From: Acephala macrosclerotiorum
Taxonomy: Eukaryota > Ascomycota > Leotiomycetes > Helotiales > Mollisiaceae
Length of the DNA stretch: 64,000 nucleotides
Direction: 5' to 3'
Assembly (NCBI GenBank): GCA_014904845.1
Contig: MU119358.1
Span: 1 to 64,000 of the forward strand
Program-made: the position numbers and the translations under genes
Shown here: positions 48,130 through 58,059 of the stretch, in pieces
Layout: every line of letters begins with the position of its first letter
How positions within the stretch are numbered: position 1 is the first letter of the stretch
Notes under the pieces: model-generated
Seen by the model: the letters and a program-made list of their open reading frames with translations, nothing else
Told to the model about the DNA's origin: nothing
Databases searched by the model: none

Positions 48130-49058
48130 GTCGGAAGATTGTGTGAAGTTCTTCTGGGATTGGAATTGTTTTGGGGGCGTTTTGAGATGGGGTTGGAATG
48201 CGGGATGCGTTTTGAGGTTGGGCGGCGAATGATCGAAAGGCGCAAGCGAGCGCAAACTTGTGACAATGCGTGCGAGGTTAACAGATGCTGAGTAACCAAG
48301 AGCCAATACCCTTTTACGCAAGGTAACAAGTGTTCGAAGAGTAAAGGCGCGGTGGTAATGTTGGTGGTTGGGTGTGGTCGTCGTCGGTGCTGTGGGTAAA
48401 AAGTTGTAATGAAAGTCGTGGAATCACATACGGTTACAGGTCTCCCCTGTAAAGCTTTAAGTACCGAACCGCTTATTCTATTTGATAAATTTAAGGTTAT
48501 TTCTAAGCTTAACTGGTTGAATGTTCCTATACATTTATACTAGGTAGCTAGCTAAAGTTCACGTGATTCCTAGATGTAGGGAGCAAAAAAGAGCTTGAGT
48601 TCGGTCTAGTCCATGCCAATGCCTTACCGGAGTTCTCACTTCAGTATTCTAAGCGACATCAGTCAAGAAGGGCCGTTGTTGTTTTGAATTGTCCTTTTAG
48701 TCTCGAAGAACAACAGCTGCTGAAGGTCATGTGCGCATGACTTGAACTGGATTCTGCAGATGGGTATCTGGTGCCGTTACAAAAGTTTACATCTTTACGT
48801 GTGGTCATTTGCGAGGTGAAAAGGGCTTGCAAAAACTGTATTCCAGTCCTACGGACGTTACCTCAAAAAGTCGTAGAATGCTCCCAGTTCTCAGTGCTTG
48901 CGTGCATTCCGTACTCCCATTTCTCCGCCCAAGTCTTATCCAGACTCTTCCGTCCACATCTCCTTTCCTCAATCGAATCCAAAGCACATCCCAGAAAGCG
49001 CCAAGGAAATTAACTGGGAAAACAAAAGAGCATACTTTGGGCACCCTCCTGGTTGACC
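48130..49058. other. Intergenic within the paralog array
   Basis: Promoter side of paralog 2. No family fragment was recognised in about 0.9 kb. Confidence 0.35.
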
Positions 49059-49256
49059 TCACTTCTTGGTAGCGCTCTTCCCTATCATGCCATTCGATGC
49101 ACGGAAGATAGTCCAGATAGTGTCAGCACGGGATTTGAGTTGAGGCTCAAATGTACCGTAACGGATGTGGGTCGTCTTCTCGATTTTGTCATCTTCCTCC
49201 TGGTAAGCAAGCTTAACTCTTATCGTGATGAAAAAAAGGCTCCCTTGAAAGGTTAC
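49059..49256 (-). pseudogene. Array paralog fragment, C-terminal end only
   Basis: A 65-codon minus-strand frame ending in TGA at 49059-49061. Its text (YQEEDDKIEK, IRYGTFEPQLKSRADTIWTI, ending GKSATKK) matches the C-terminal end of the copy at 54192 (GDKRIQALYFPYASDFEPL, then a Lys-rich tail). Upstream the frame meets TGA at 49257-49259 and the expected LPFY box is missing. It may be the 3' part of the copy whose N-terminal part lies at 51290-51738. Confidence 0.45.
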
Positions 49257-50037
49257 TCAAACGTATACCACTCCGGGTGGTATTCTCGCAGTGCTAAAGG
49301 AGGATCAGCAAATGTTAAATAATTTGTCGCAAAAACAAAGAAGAGGCAAGCGATCTCTTTTGTAGGCTTTGCAATATCGAGGGGTTGATGTCGATGTTGC
49401 GCGCCGAAGGTGAATTGTAAGAGACGCCAATGTTGTTCGAAAAAGGAACACTCGTTTTTGTGCTGCATGTACCCTTCAAGTTATGCGCAATGCCTGTGTA
49501 TTTTATATGCGTGTGTACTGATGCGTAGATGAGTATGGATCGAAGGGGGTCGATGTGCTTGGGCCTGCGCGGCTTTTGGCGCGCAGCACTAGGAGGGCGG
49601 GATTATCGTTGAATTCGAATTTCCAGCGGTCTAAATTGCAAAGCCTACTTCAAAGGTTGATCTGGAACCTGGAGGACTCAAGAAATGAGATGGGTGGCCT
49701 TACTCGTTGTTGTTGTGGAGGAAGAAAGAAATTTCGAAGAGCTTCGCGACTCTTGACATCACCAGAATCGCAGCCTCGCCAAAAAAAAAATTTGGTTCAC
49801 GTGAACGAAGCCTCAAAACTCGAATTATGGCGTCCCGACTCTTAGTCGAGGCTACGGGGTCTTTCTAAGAAATTAAGGGAAGTATCTCTTGGGAGTTACA
49901 CAGCCACCCGCAACGTGCAATGCCTTCTATATACATCCCTTTATTCTCCGCGGCAGCGTTTAAAATCCAAAGAGGCTGATCGCCTTGGTACATGAGAGAA
50001 TACGAATTCAATCATTATTCCAAGCAACAAAGTGCAT
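49257..50037. other. Intergenic within the paralog array
   Basis: No supported gene. A minus frame (49253-49468) and a plus frame (49555-49845) lack family character. Confidence 0.35.
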
Positions 50038-50344
50038 ATGGCTGCAGCATCAACGCAACAAAGTATCCTCAAGCTCATCTCAAGATATGTAACTTGTGAA
50101 ATGTGCTATCTTTCAGTCATCGAATCTCTTTTGTTCCTTGCACACTGCAGGATCAACAGAGGAGGCCTGGAGAGCGCAACAAAGAGAGGATGCAGCAATG
50201 AGTGGAAGGCGAGTATCTTCACTCCAGCAACTGATAGCAGGAGCATTAGCGAGGACATTACAACTCAGCACAACAAGAGTAAGACTAGCACTAGAGAATT
50301 TCAGTTTCAATGCAGTTGATGAAGTCGTCAAGATTCTTTCGTAA
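50038..50344 (+). CDS. Possible small protein (72 aa), 2 exons
   Basis: ATG 50038 opens MAAASTQQ; a GTATCC donor at 50063 and a CACTGCAG acceptor at 50150 would join it in frame to STEEAWRAQQREDAAMSGRR, followed by a helical end (LALENFSFNAVDEVVKILS) and TAA at 50342-50344. The amphipathic C-terminal helix looks protein-like, but there is no family match and the donor is weak. It stands alone on the plus strand within the decayed array. Confidence 0.3.
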
Positions 50345-50384
50345 CAGTGATGTCTCATTACCCGCATGAAAATCAGTGAACCGC

Positions 50385-51230
50385 CCCTTTTCAAGGGCCA
50401 TATGATGATAATAATGATGATATTGTTTTACGTCCAGCGGGTGAGGGCGAAGCCCAGCATCCTAGAGACCTCCCGAAGGGTATAGGGATGTGCTAAGCTA
50501 AGGAGTTACATACAAGACAGCCCCAGATAGCAGTTCAGTAGCGCTATTGCCGGCCAAATAGTTGTTTGACTGAGACCATTCCCCTACGGCGGGATGGGCA
50601 CGAGATGAAGAATAAAGGGAGTCCCTCAGGTTTTGCTCAAAGAGAGTGTGTAGTTTGTGATCGGAGATCTGAGTTCAAAGTCGCGTAGAGCGACAGGCTT
50701 TCAAGGTCAAATGACCGTTAACAAAGGAAAAGAAATTGATATAAGCAAGCCCCCAAACGCCGACAAACAAAAAGCCTTCAAGTACCCGTATAATGTCAGA
50801 AAAAGTTCCCCCGGGAGGGCACTACGCCGCCCCAAAGTCCCTTTGAAATGGTGTTACGCGTGTGCTGGCCCCTAGCGGGGACACACCTTGTGGTAGAACT
50901 CTGTCACGTTCAGGAAGTCGACAAAGCGTTGCGGGTCTGATAAGAGGTCAGACAGATATTTGATTCCCTATTCAAGGGCCAGATGTGGCACACGCTGGCT
51001 GATATCTTCGTCTCTTCGGCAAAATGAAGCTCGAGACCAGCTTCTTCTCTAATTTGGGGCATCACTGGTACTGCACAATAAGCATTTGGAATTCATAGGG
51101 CTCATTGTCACCTCCCAGCATTGAAGTGACGTTGGAACTGAAGTGTGATGAGGCTCATTACACTTCACACACCGCTTTGTGCATCGTGCACCACAACCCT
51201 TGAAACCTAACCCTAAGTGAAATTTATGTG
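50385..51230. repeat. Candidate inserted, degenerate element within the array
   Basis: This about 0.85 kb stretch separates two parts of an array paralog. A 20-nt word cccttttcaagggccatatg at 50385-50404 recurs in direct orientation at 50966-50985 with two mismatches. On the minus strand between 51230 and 50870 a protein-like text is found with Cys clusters (CGARCTKRCVKCNEPHH, then KCLLC), then a frameshift, then RRDEDISQRVPHLALE-stop-GIKYLSDLLSDPQRFVDFLN. No terminal inverted repeats, target-site duplication or known transposase could be identified, so calling it mobile is inference. Confidence 0.35.
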
Positions 51231-51289
51231 GGTGTATGTGAATCATCGACATGGGCGCTTGAGGAGAGTTGGGGCTGACAGAAATAGAG

Positions 51290-51738
51290 GGAGGGAGCAT
51301 GAGCTTGATACCAAGCTTTCTTGCTTGTGCGGGGAAGTCTTCACCGAGTTTCTTGAGTCGACTGGTGACGTTGGGCGCAGGACTATTGGAGCCTTGGGAT
51401 TCGTCCTCGGGTGCTTCGATGCGGGTCTAGTTGATGACAACCTCGAACCCCTTTTGCTACAGGAAAGTGTTTCTTTGATCTGTCGTTCTCTTGTTACAGA
51501 GATCGTCGGCAAAGTCGTAGATATTTGGGCCATGTGGGAAGAATGTGATTCGCGGACGGGCTCCGGTGTCAGATCTGACCTCGATCTTATTGCGGCTGAT
51601 CTTGTCGGTTTAAATGGTGATATTCCCAATGTTACCACGGGCTCTGACGATCTTACAATCAAGTGCTATGGTATTTTCAGAAGCAGAGGGTGATACTGTC
51701 TTCCATAGCGAATTTTAATGAAGTGTTGCGGGAAGGAG
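51290..51738 (-). pseudogene. Array paralog fragment, N-terminal half with three in-frame stops
   Basis: One minus frame aligns with the N-terminal half of the copy at 52310-53346: SLWKTVS, CKIVRARGNIGNITI, FFPHGPNIYDFADDLCNKR, KGFEVVIN, RLKKLGEDFPAQARKLGIKL (compare KISFPFDPISYNFIDEITKK and FDQMAKLGRSFDNEVQHVVI). The frame is interrupted by TAA 51610-51612, TAG 51457-51459 and TAG 51427-51429; the last sits where the sister has Gln (VDQDSIEARL). Family similarity ends near 51245, next to the candidate inserted element. Confidence 0.6.
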
Positions 51739-51843
51739 GTTGCAGGAGCGAGGATTGAACAGCTTTGATGTGCTTGATGAAGATCGTTGAAGCAGAAATG
51801 ATCCGAAGACTATTCTTGGTGAAAGAAAATAGTAGAAGGAGCC

Positions 51844-52110
51844 TTGTGCATAAAGTTCAAAGGTCGACTGCTGTGTAGGTTTGCAGCGGGTGCTCTGAGG
51901 AAGGCATCGAAAGCTCCATTTAAAGGCTTCGAGTCCTTCAAGATAAATTTATGGCTTCCAATGCAAAGTGCTAGTGTCGTGTATAGAATTACCAGGGTTG
52001 AATTCACATTTCCTATATTGGATTTGCTGGACTCCGTTTTCATTACCAGATTAGGGAACAAAGCTATCCCAGAAAAGTTATCGAGCAGACGCCTGCCAGA
52101 ACTGGAATGA
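51844..52110 (+). pseudogene. Possible inverted fragment of an array paralog (middle part)
   Basis: A plus-strand frame contains APFKGFESFKINLWLPMQ and TFPILDLLDSVFITRLGNK, ending AIPEKL. Order and spacing resemble SFKGLKRMEVVLALPEG, ILPFYALDAFTFWKL and RIPQL of paralog 1. Identity is low, so this is tentative. If right, the fragment is opposite in orientation to all other copies and head-to-head with the N-terminal fragment at 51290-51738. Confidence 0.33.
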
Positions 52111-52309
52111 AACGAAGATGAAGCCCATCACAGTGCTCCGATGGCCTCGGCACGTTCAGCTCGCATCATCAAGCAAGCAGACCTGAGCGATATTCGGTCT
52201 ATCTTCCGTACGCCATCACCCCCTTGCCATGAATAGAAAGCAAGCGTGACAACAAAAGTGGAGAAGAAAGCACAGAGACCCGTCTTAAGCTCCTCCATTC
52301 CTTCGTGCC

Positions 52310-53346
52310 TCAACGACGAACCAGAACCTTGCCCCACTTCTTCAGCTCCTCAGGGTCAAGATCCTTCTCCTCGCTCTCGTGAATAACCACCATGTTATCA
52401 AAAGCGTCCTCATCCATCTTTCGGTACTTCTCAGATCGTCGGGTTAACATCTCAATAAAGTTGTCTCCTACCAGTCGCGGAGGGAAGACACCAGGGGCAG
52501 ACCACTTCAGCCTCCAGTCGGTGAAGGTCTCTAACTCGTAGAATGGGAGAACACAATCGAATGCCTTGGGACTGAGACAAGCGAGATCGAGTGGTTTATC
52601 GAGCTCGACAACGATGTCCAAGTTCTTCAATGACGTGAAGTCTCGGAGTTTGTCAACCAGCCTAGCGAGGAACGGATAGGCTCGGGCGACTGAGGATTCG
52701 TCGTAGTCGCGGCTCTTAAGTCTGGACTGAGGAGTGTGGGTGTACTTGTCGATGTCGTTGATCGTAGAGGTCTTGTCGGGGCAATGAGATAGATAACCAC
52801 ATGTTGAACCTCATTATCAAAGGACCTGCCAAGCTTTGCCATCTGATCGAAGATGTTCGGGCTTGGAAAAGCAGTCAGCCGAGCCTCGATGCTGTCCTGG
52901 TCCACGGCCAACTCAAACCACTTCTCCTTCATGAACAGCTTTCTGTTCTTGTCACTCATCTTCTTGGTGATCTCATCGATGAAATTGTACGAAATTGGAT
53001 CGAAGGGGAAGGAGATCTTGGCAGTTGAGCCGGAGGAGGGGTTTGAGGGCGCGAAAGTTGTTCGTTGGACTTGAGTTCGAATAGCAGCACCAGCAGAGAT
53101 CTTGACATCAGCATTCTGTCCTTTTCCGCGGACAAAACGAATCTCGGTAACTCCACTGGTTGCTCTCATTACCACGGCGTTCGAGCCTTTTGCGGGAGAG
53201 CCCATTGCTTGAGATGAGTTAGTGGATTCGAGTGGAGCGCGCGCGGCGGCAGCACCCTTCTTCTTTTGTTTGACAACAGTCCAGGAAATATCCGAGACTG
53301 TGTCAGACTCCGGCGCCCCGCCCTTGCTCTCGTGCTAGTCGGACAT
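52310..53346 (-). pseudogene. Array paralog 3, nonsense at codon 4 and frameshift in a C run
   Basis: ATG 53346 begins MSD, then TAG (53335-53337), then HESKGGAPESDTVSDISWTV; the intact copy begins MGDQ, so the stop replaces Gln. An internal ATG (53205, MGSPAKGSNA) keeps the frame open to about 52780. There, at the run of four C (plus-strand G 52778-52781), the homologous text moves to another frame: VQHVVIYLIAP continues as DKTSTINDIDKYTHT with one base missing. The second part runs to TGA 52310-52312 and holds FLARLVDKLRDFTSLKNLDI and CVLPFYELETFTDWRLKW. Reconstructed length is about 345 aa, the same as the intact copy. Confidence 0.7.
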
Positions 53347-54191
53347 TGTTTGCGCTCTGTTGTTTGATTAGAATCTCAATGGGAGGTTGGTGGGGAGGGA
53401 ACTTACAATGTCAGATCCTGGGACTCGAAGCTGACTACGATTATGAAGCTGGAGAATGTCGGACTGTAGTTTGAATCAATAGAGTCGCATACGCTACAGA
53501 ATTGTCAGCATGAAAGGACCGAGATTGAGGAGCTGAAGTGACGAACCCTTTGCACTTTGGAGATGTTGTTGATGAAAGGTTAGTTGAGGTTGACAAAAGC
53601 TCTTTGGTAAGCCTTAGCTTGAGACCAAGCGGGTCCAAGCTAGTGGCCAATTGATGGGACATAAAGCCTGTAAACAAATACTTTAATGGTGAACCTATTG
53701 TACGCTAACGCCCCCTTTCGAGTCGGCTCGCGGTTAATTCTCGGCTGTCAAAGTTGAGTGTGTCTAGTTGTGTGGAATTAGCGGCAGAGGCTCCATATAC
53801 AATTGCCCTGGCAGATAGATTGTCTACGATCGAGACTGGTACTCGCAATTTCGTGCGAGATTAGTGGATGTACCACGCAATAATGGCACTGAAAAGTCTC
53901 TGAAGCGTTCAGAAGTTCTTAGCAATTTTCATGCAGAATGTAATTTGCTATCTACGCTGGCCAAGAAACCAATGCCTGTGCTGATGGCTGCTGTCACGCT
54001 GTGACTTGCCTGTCCTCGAAAATAAAGAAAGCCAGAAATAAAGAGGCAAAAACGCAAAAAGAAGTGTGCCAAATCCCTAGAAGAGATCCGAAGCAGCGTC
54101 GTTCAAGAAGCATCGCTGCAAGGGTGATTGAGACGTTCACTACCGGGAGGCACGAATGGCAATCAATCACAGTGCTAACCTCCAATCCACG
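53347..54191. other. Intergenic within the paralog array
   Basis: Promoter side of paralog 3; a minus frame at 53441-53677 has no family character. Nothing else seen. Confidence 0.35.
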
Positions 54192-54641
54192 TTACTTCTT
54201 CTCGCGCTTGTCCTTGGGTTTATTCTTGAACTTCTCCCAGGTTGCTGCCACCAGAGGCTCGAAGTCGCTTGCATATGGGAAGTACAGAGCTTGGATCCTC
54301 TTGTCTCCGGCCCCCGCATGCTTCAAGACCATCGGATTGAGGCGAGAGAGTTGGTTCAAATCATCCTTAGAGACTCGCTCTGCACGATCGATGCTGGGGA
54401 CGTGGTACCAGAGAGCCCATTTGGTAAAAGATAGTCGGTAGGACGGCAAGACATAACTAAGCCTGAGTTTATGAAGACCGCTGGTGAAGGCATGTGGCAG
54501 ATGAAGAACTACGCCCAAGTTCGTGAGGGACTCAAATTGGAAAGTCTTTGAGACCGTGCATGGCCGTAAACTTATAGGAAGCGCAAGTGTCACCCATAAT
54601 TGGACTAGGCAAATATTTCTATTGTCTCCGTGGGGCTTCAT
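54192..54641 (-). pseudogene. Array paralog fragment, C-terminal half only
   Basis: A frame from ATG 54641 to TAA at 54192 (149 codons) contains LTNLGVVLHLPHAF, YVLPSYRLSFTKWALWY, VPSIDRAERVSKDDLNQLSR and ends ASDFEPLVAATWEKFKN with a Lys-rich tail, collinear with the C-terminal half of the copy at 55046-56083 (YILPFYKLAFTRWVFRY). The first about 35 residues do not match the family; another frame nearby (TAMHGLKDFPI) fits better, so a frameshift near 54545 is likely. The N-terminal half is absent. Expression as a short protein is not excluded. Confidence 0.55.
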
Positions 54642-55045
54642 TCATCACGAGGCTTTACATATGATAGTCTAGAAGTCAAAGATTGAGAAGTACTTTTATT
54701 GTCTACTCTCATAGAGTAATAGTAGTTGAGAAACGGAACTGTTCCTCTCCATATGGGGGTGTGAAAAACAAGAACAAAAAGGAATCAAGGAAATAAAAAA
54801 GTGCTGCCAAGGGATCTGATTGTTTCCTGCAGACCAAATGCAATGACTCCAAGAAGTAGGTTTCTGTTCCGCCAAACGAGTCAATGTCCAACGAGATCCA
54901 AAGCGGCGCCAAGGGTCATAAAATATCATCGCTCACAGGCAATGGTTGCAGATAAGGCTTGCTGAACTGGTCAAGGGCCTCCGACTTTGAGATTTGAAGG
55001 AATTTCTCAGATTTGCCGTCACCGAGGCCGCATATACAAGCGGAC
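54642..55045. other. Intergenic within the paralog array
   Basis: About 400 nt; nothing supported. Confidence 0.35.
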
Positions 55046-56083
55046 TTAGGATCGACGATTGACACACAAGCAGCGCTCCTTATGTGAGCATTTCTCAGGT
55101 TCGAAGATACTCTCTCGCTTGTAAGTAGAGTCCAAAACCCTAATATCCCCGTCCTGCTTTCGCTTTAGAGCTATGTCGTAGAGATTGTTGAGTCTGTTGA
55201 GTGTATCCTTTGGGGCGAGGTGAGGGAGGAAGATAGCAGGGACCTGGTAGCGGAAAACCCAGCGTGTGAATGCCAATTTGTAGAAGGGTAAGATGTAGCT
55301 CAATTGATTGTTGTGCATACTATTGGAGAAGTTATGAGGCATCGACAGAACCACGTTCATACGCGCGATATGGGGAAATTTGCCGACTTCTTCGACGACC
55401 TTTTCGACAAGCAAGTATCCAGGGGAAGCTGGCAGATCAGCAAGATTGGTGTTGAAGATCTCGGTCAAGGTCGGAATTTCCAGCTTGATGACTAGATTCT
55501 CAACATGTTGAGCTAAGTCTGGTCCGAACTTGGCAAGTTGATCAATGATAGATGTTGGGTTCTCTGCACCTGCTGGGACTCTGACGACAATCTCAACCCA
55601 ACGTCCTGCTAGGAAATCCTTTCTCTGGGCGGTGGTCATACGATGCGTAAAGTGGGCAGTGAAGTCATAGCCCTTTGCCTGAAATGGGTACGACTTTTCG
55701 TTGGTTGGAGGGCCTTCAGCATAGGCGGACTTAATGACTTTGTATTGATTCAAAGTTGCGCTCGAAGCGGTGATAGACACATCGGCATTGGCGCCTGGCA
55801 AACGGATGTAACTGGTCTCAACCTTGGTAGGCATTGCGCGCTTGGGAGTTGTGTGCGAGAGACCAGTAGCAGAGAAATTGGACAGGCTCTTGGCCGGGAG
55901 TTTGGTTGATGAGGATGGCTTCATAGAGGATACTGCTTGAGAGGGTTGTCTCGCATCTGTAGCACCGGCTTGCTTTGCAGACGGCTTGTTGCTGTTGCGC
56001 TTATCGTTGGCGGAGACTGAGACTTTGGCAGCGACTTTAGATTGGGTTCTGAGCTTTCCGGAGCGTCGATTTTGGTCACCCAT
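55046..56083 (-). CDS. Array paralog, the only intact copy (345 aa), function unknown
   Basis: Single exon from ATG 56083 (MGDQNRRSGKLRTQS) to TAA 55046-55048. The open frame extends further up but without an ATG. The first about 105 residues are basic and low-complexity (Lys/Ser/Ala), probably disordered. A globular part follows with family landmarks: VETSYIRLPGANADVSITAS, SYPFQAKGYDFTAHFTHRMT, FLAGRWVEIVVRV, IIDQLAKFG, LLVEKVVEEVGKFPHIARMN, and YILPFYKLAFTRWVFRY. It ends in a His/Cys-containing tail (CSHKERCLCVNRRS). No signal peptide or membrane segment. The alternation of strands and helices suggests a compact alpha/beta domain. I do not recognise the family. Confidence 0.72.
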   Translation of the reverse strand: MGDQNRRSGKLRTQSKVAAKVSVSANDKRNSNKPSAKQAGATDARQPSQAVSSMKPSSSTKLPAKSLSNFSATGLSHTTPKRAMPTKVETSYIRLPGANADVSITASSATLNQYKVIKSAYAEGPPTNEKSYPFQAKGYDFTAHFTHRMTTAQRKDFLAGRWVEIVVRVPAGAENPTSIIDQLAKFGPDLAQHVENLVIKLEIPTLTEIFNTNLADLPASPGYLLVEKVVEEVGKFPHIARMNVVLSMPHNFSNSMHNNQLSYILPFYKLAFTRWVFRYQVPAIFLPHLAPKDTLNRLNNLYDIALKRKQDGDIRVLDSTYKRESIFEPEKCSHKERCLCVNRRS

Positions 56084-58059
56084 GTTGCAATCAATCCTGC
56101 GTAAGGACTGATTGAGGTCTTGATGTTTGTGGACAGTGGCCCAAGATTCGGAGGTTGTGGTGTAACCCGGAGACGCTTTGCGCAAGATGACTTGGTGAAC
56201 GGGACGAGATGGAGAGGGGCTTAAGTATCAAGGGAACAGCGAGAAGATAGAAGGCAGAAGGTGGATGTTGTATTTGTTGAAGAGACGGTATTGGGAAAAC
56301 TTGGGTCCAGGATTGTTGGAGGTCCTCAAGTTGGCGCAGGGACGTAAATTTATAAACGGGCCTAGACGTAGGTCGTAGATTCGGTTTAGCGCTAAAGGCA
56401 GTACAATCATCTCAACTAAAACTCAGTATTGGTCAGGACACTCAATTGGTGAATTGTCTTATAGAACTACGCGAACAACAGCAAGATAGGCGGCGTGGAA
56501 CAGACGAAAGGGCTTTATAAGCGCGAGCGAAACTTACGCCCTGCTTGCTATTCCAATCCTAGGCCATCATGTGTCCGATTAGAGCTGACTCCAAAGTTCT
56601 GAAATGTGCAAACAGATTGTGCCCTTGACTGTCATGGGGTAATGATTGAATGGAAGTCTTGGTCAAGATCAAATGCGCTATCATGGTCCTTGACCTATCT
56701 AGCCTTGATATTCTTGAAATACATCGCATCAGTATACCATCTAGACAAATACTCATCTACATCCTGTCACTTCTCGGTCCGACAGTTGTTTTCGATGGAT
56801 TTTCTGATCACGTGAATGCGTATGGTTGACCTTCGAAAGCTGGAACATTGAGGCGGGTCACTTGTCCAACCGACACAAACAGTTTCAGACCCCATATTTA
56901 TAGGGGTTGGGGAATTGCTGAGGCCATGTGGCTCTTGGCATAAGCTAAAACAATTTATCAACACTTGATGGCCCGAACCAATGTTCAGAGGTCAATTGGA
57001 TGTGTCCGTCAAAGTCGTGAGCCATATTTGGGTCTCGCACCCATAAAATCAAGCTTGTAACAAAAGACATCGACTAACAAATGCAAATTTAATCTTCTCC
57101 AAGTTCCCAGATACTTGCAAGCACTGCTCACATTTCCCAAGCTCCAGCAACAACGGGACCAAAACCCTGGTGACTCGAGCAATAAGTAACACTAAGGTCA
57201 AAATGGTATGGCTTCTAGTAGTGAATCAACGTCGGTCTCTACGACCCTCCTTGTGTGGTTTAAGATGAATTTCAATTGCTCCTTCAGTTAGATGTTTTCT
57301 GCCAAGACAACTGATACGGACGAGGGGCAGTCCCACGAGCACAAATAACAAATGTATATAACAAATGAAGCTACTGAGCATTCTAAAACTTGCCGAATAG
57401 TGACGACAACAAAAGTAATGCAATAGAGCAACCAATCGAGGGAATGGCTGGGCTTTAGCACGACCGTGATGATACTATGATGTAGCTGGTACAGGAGACT
57501 TAACGTCGTCTAATAAAGGATTGGCAATCTTTGCCGCTGTGTGAGATTACATGTTCTGCAGAGCTCAAAGAACAGGACTGTAGACTCGCGGATCGACTCG
57601 AAACGGAAGATGGGAGAGAGAAGTAAAGTCGAGGAAAAATTACTTTCAGTGAGGCGATTGGTTCATGCATGATTACGTACTCGGGGAGGCTATCTATTTA
57701 GGACAAGTGCCACCAGCCACTTCTAAACACATTGAGAACAGCACTGTTTCCTCATACAAACGTCACTGACCCGATGATCTACCAATGCCAGCATAGGTTA
57801 TCGCAGTATATGACAGAGGATGCAGAATTGTAAGTCGAGTTCTCCAAACCATCAAAATGCCTGTCCCCCGACCCCAAAATTGACCAGATATCAAGGCACG
57901 TCGACTTCCAACAAGAGTCTCCCGCATCTCACGAAGAGTCCCCAGCTCAATAACAATGGGCAGCCGCAGCCCACCATAATCAAACGAATCTGATTCTCGA
58001 GCCTTCAGACATGCTCATCTTCTGAAACGTCCTCGTGATTGGCCACAGCACAAGTGTTC
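56084..58059. other. Gene-free region after the array
   Basis: About 2 kb, AT-rich in parts; short minus frames (56228-56964, 57226-57435) show no protein character. The beginning is the promoter side of the intact paralog. Nothing else identified. Confidence 0.4.

Noticed and set aside
45603..53346. Programmed recoding (read-through plus frameshift) as a feature of the whole array family
   Set aside because: Lesions lie at different places in different copies and the intact copy has none; loss by mutation is simpler.
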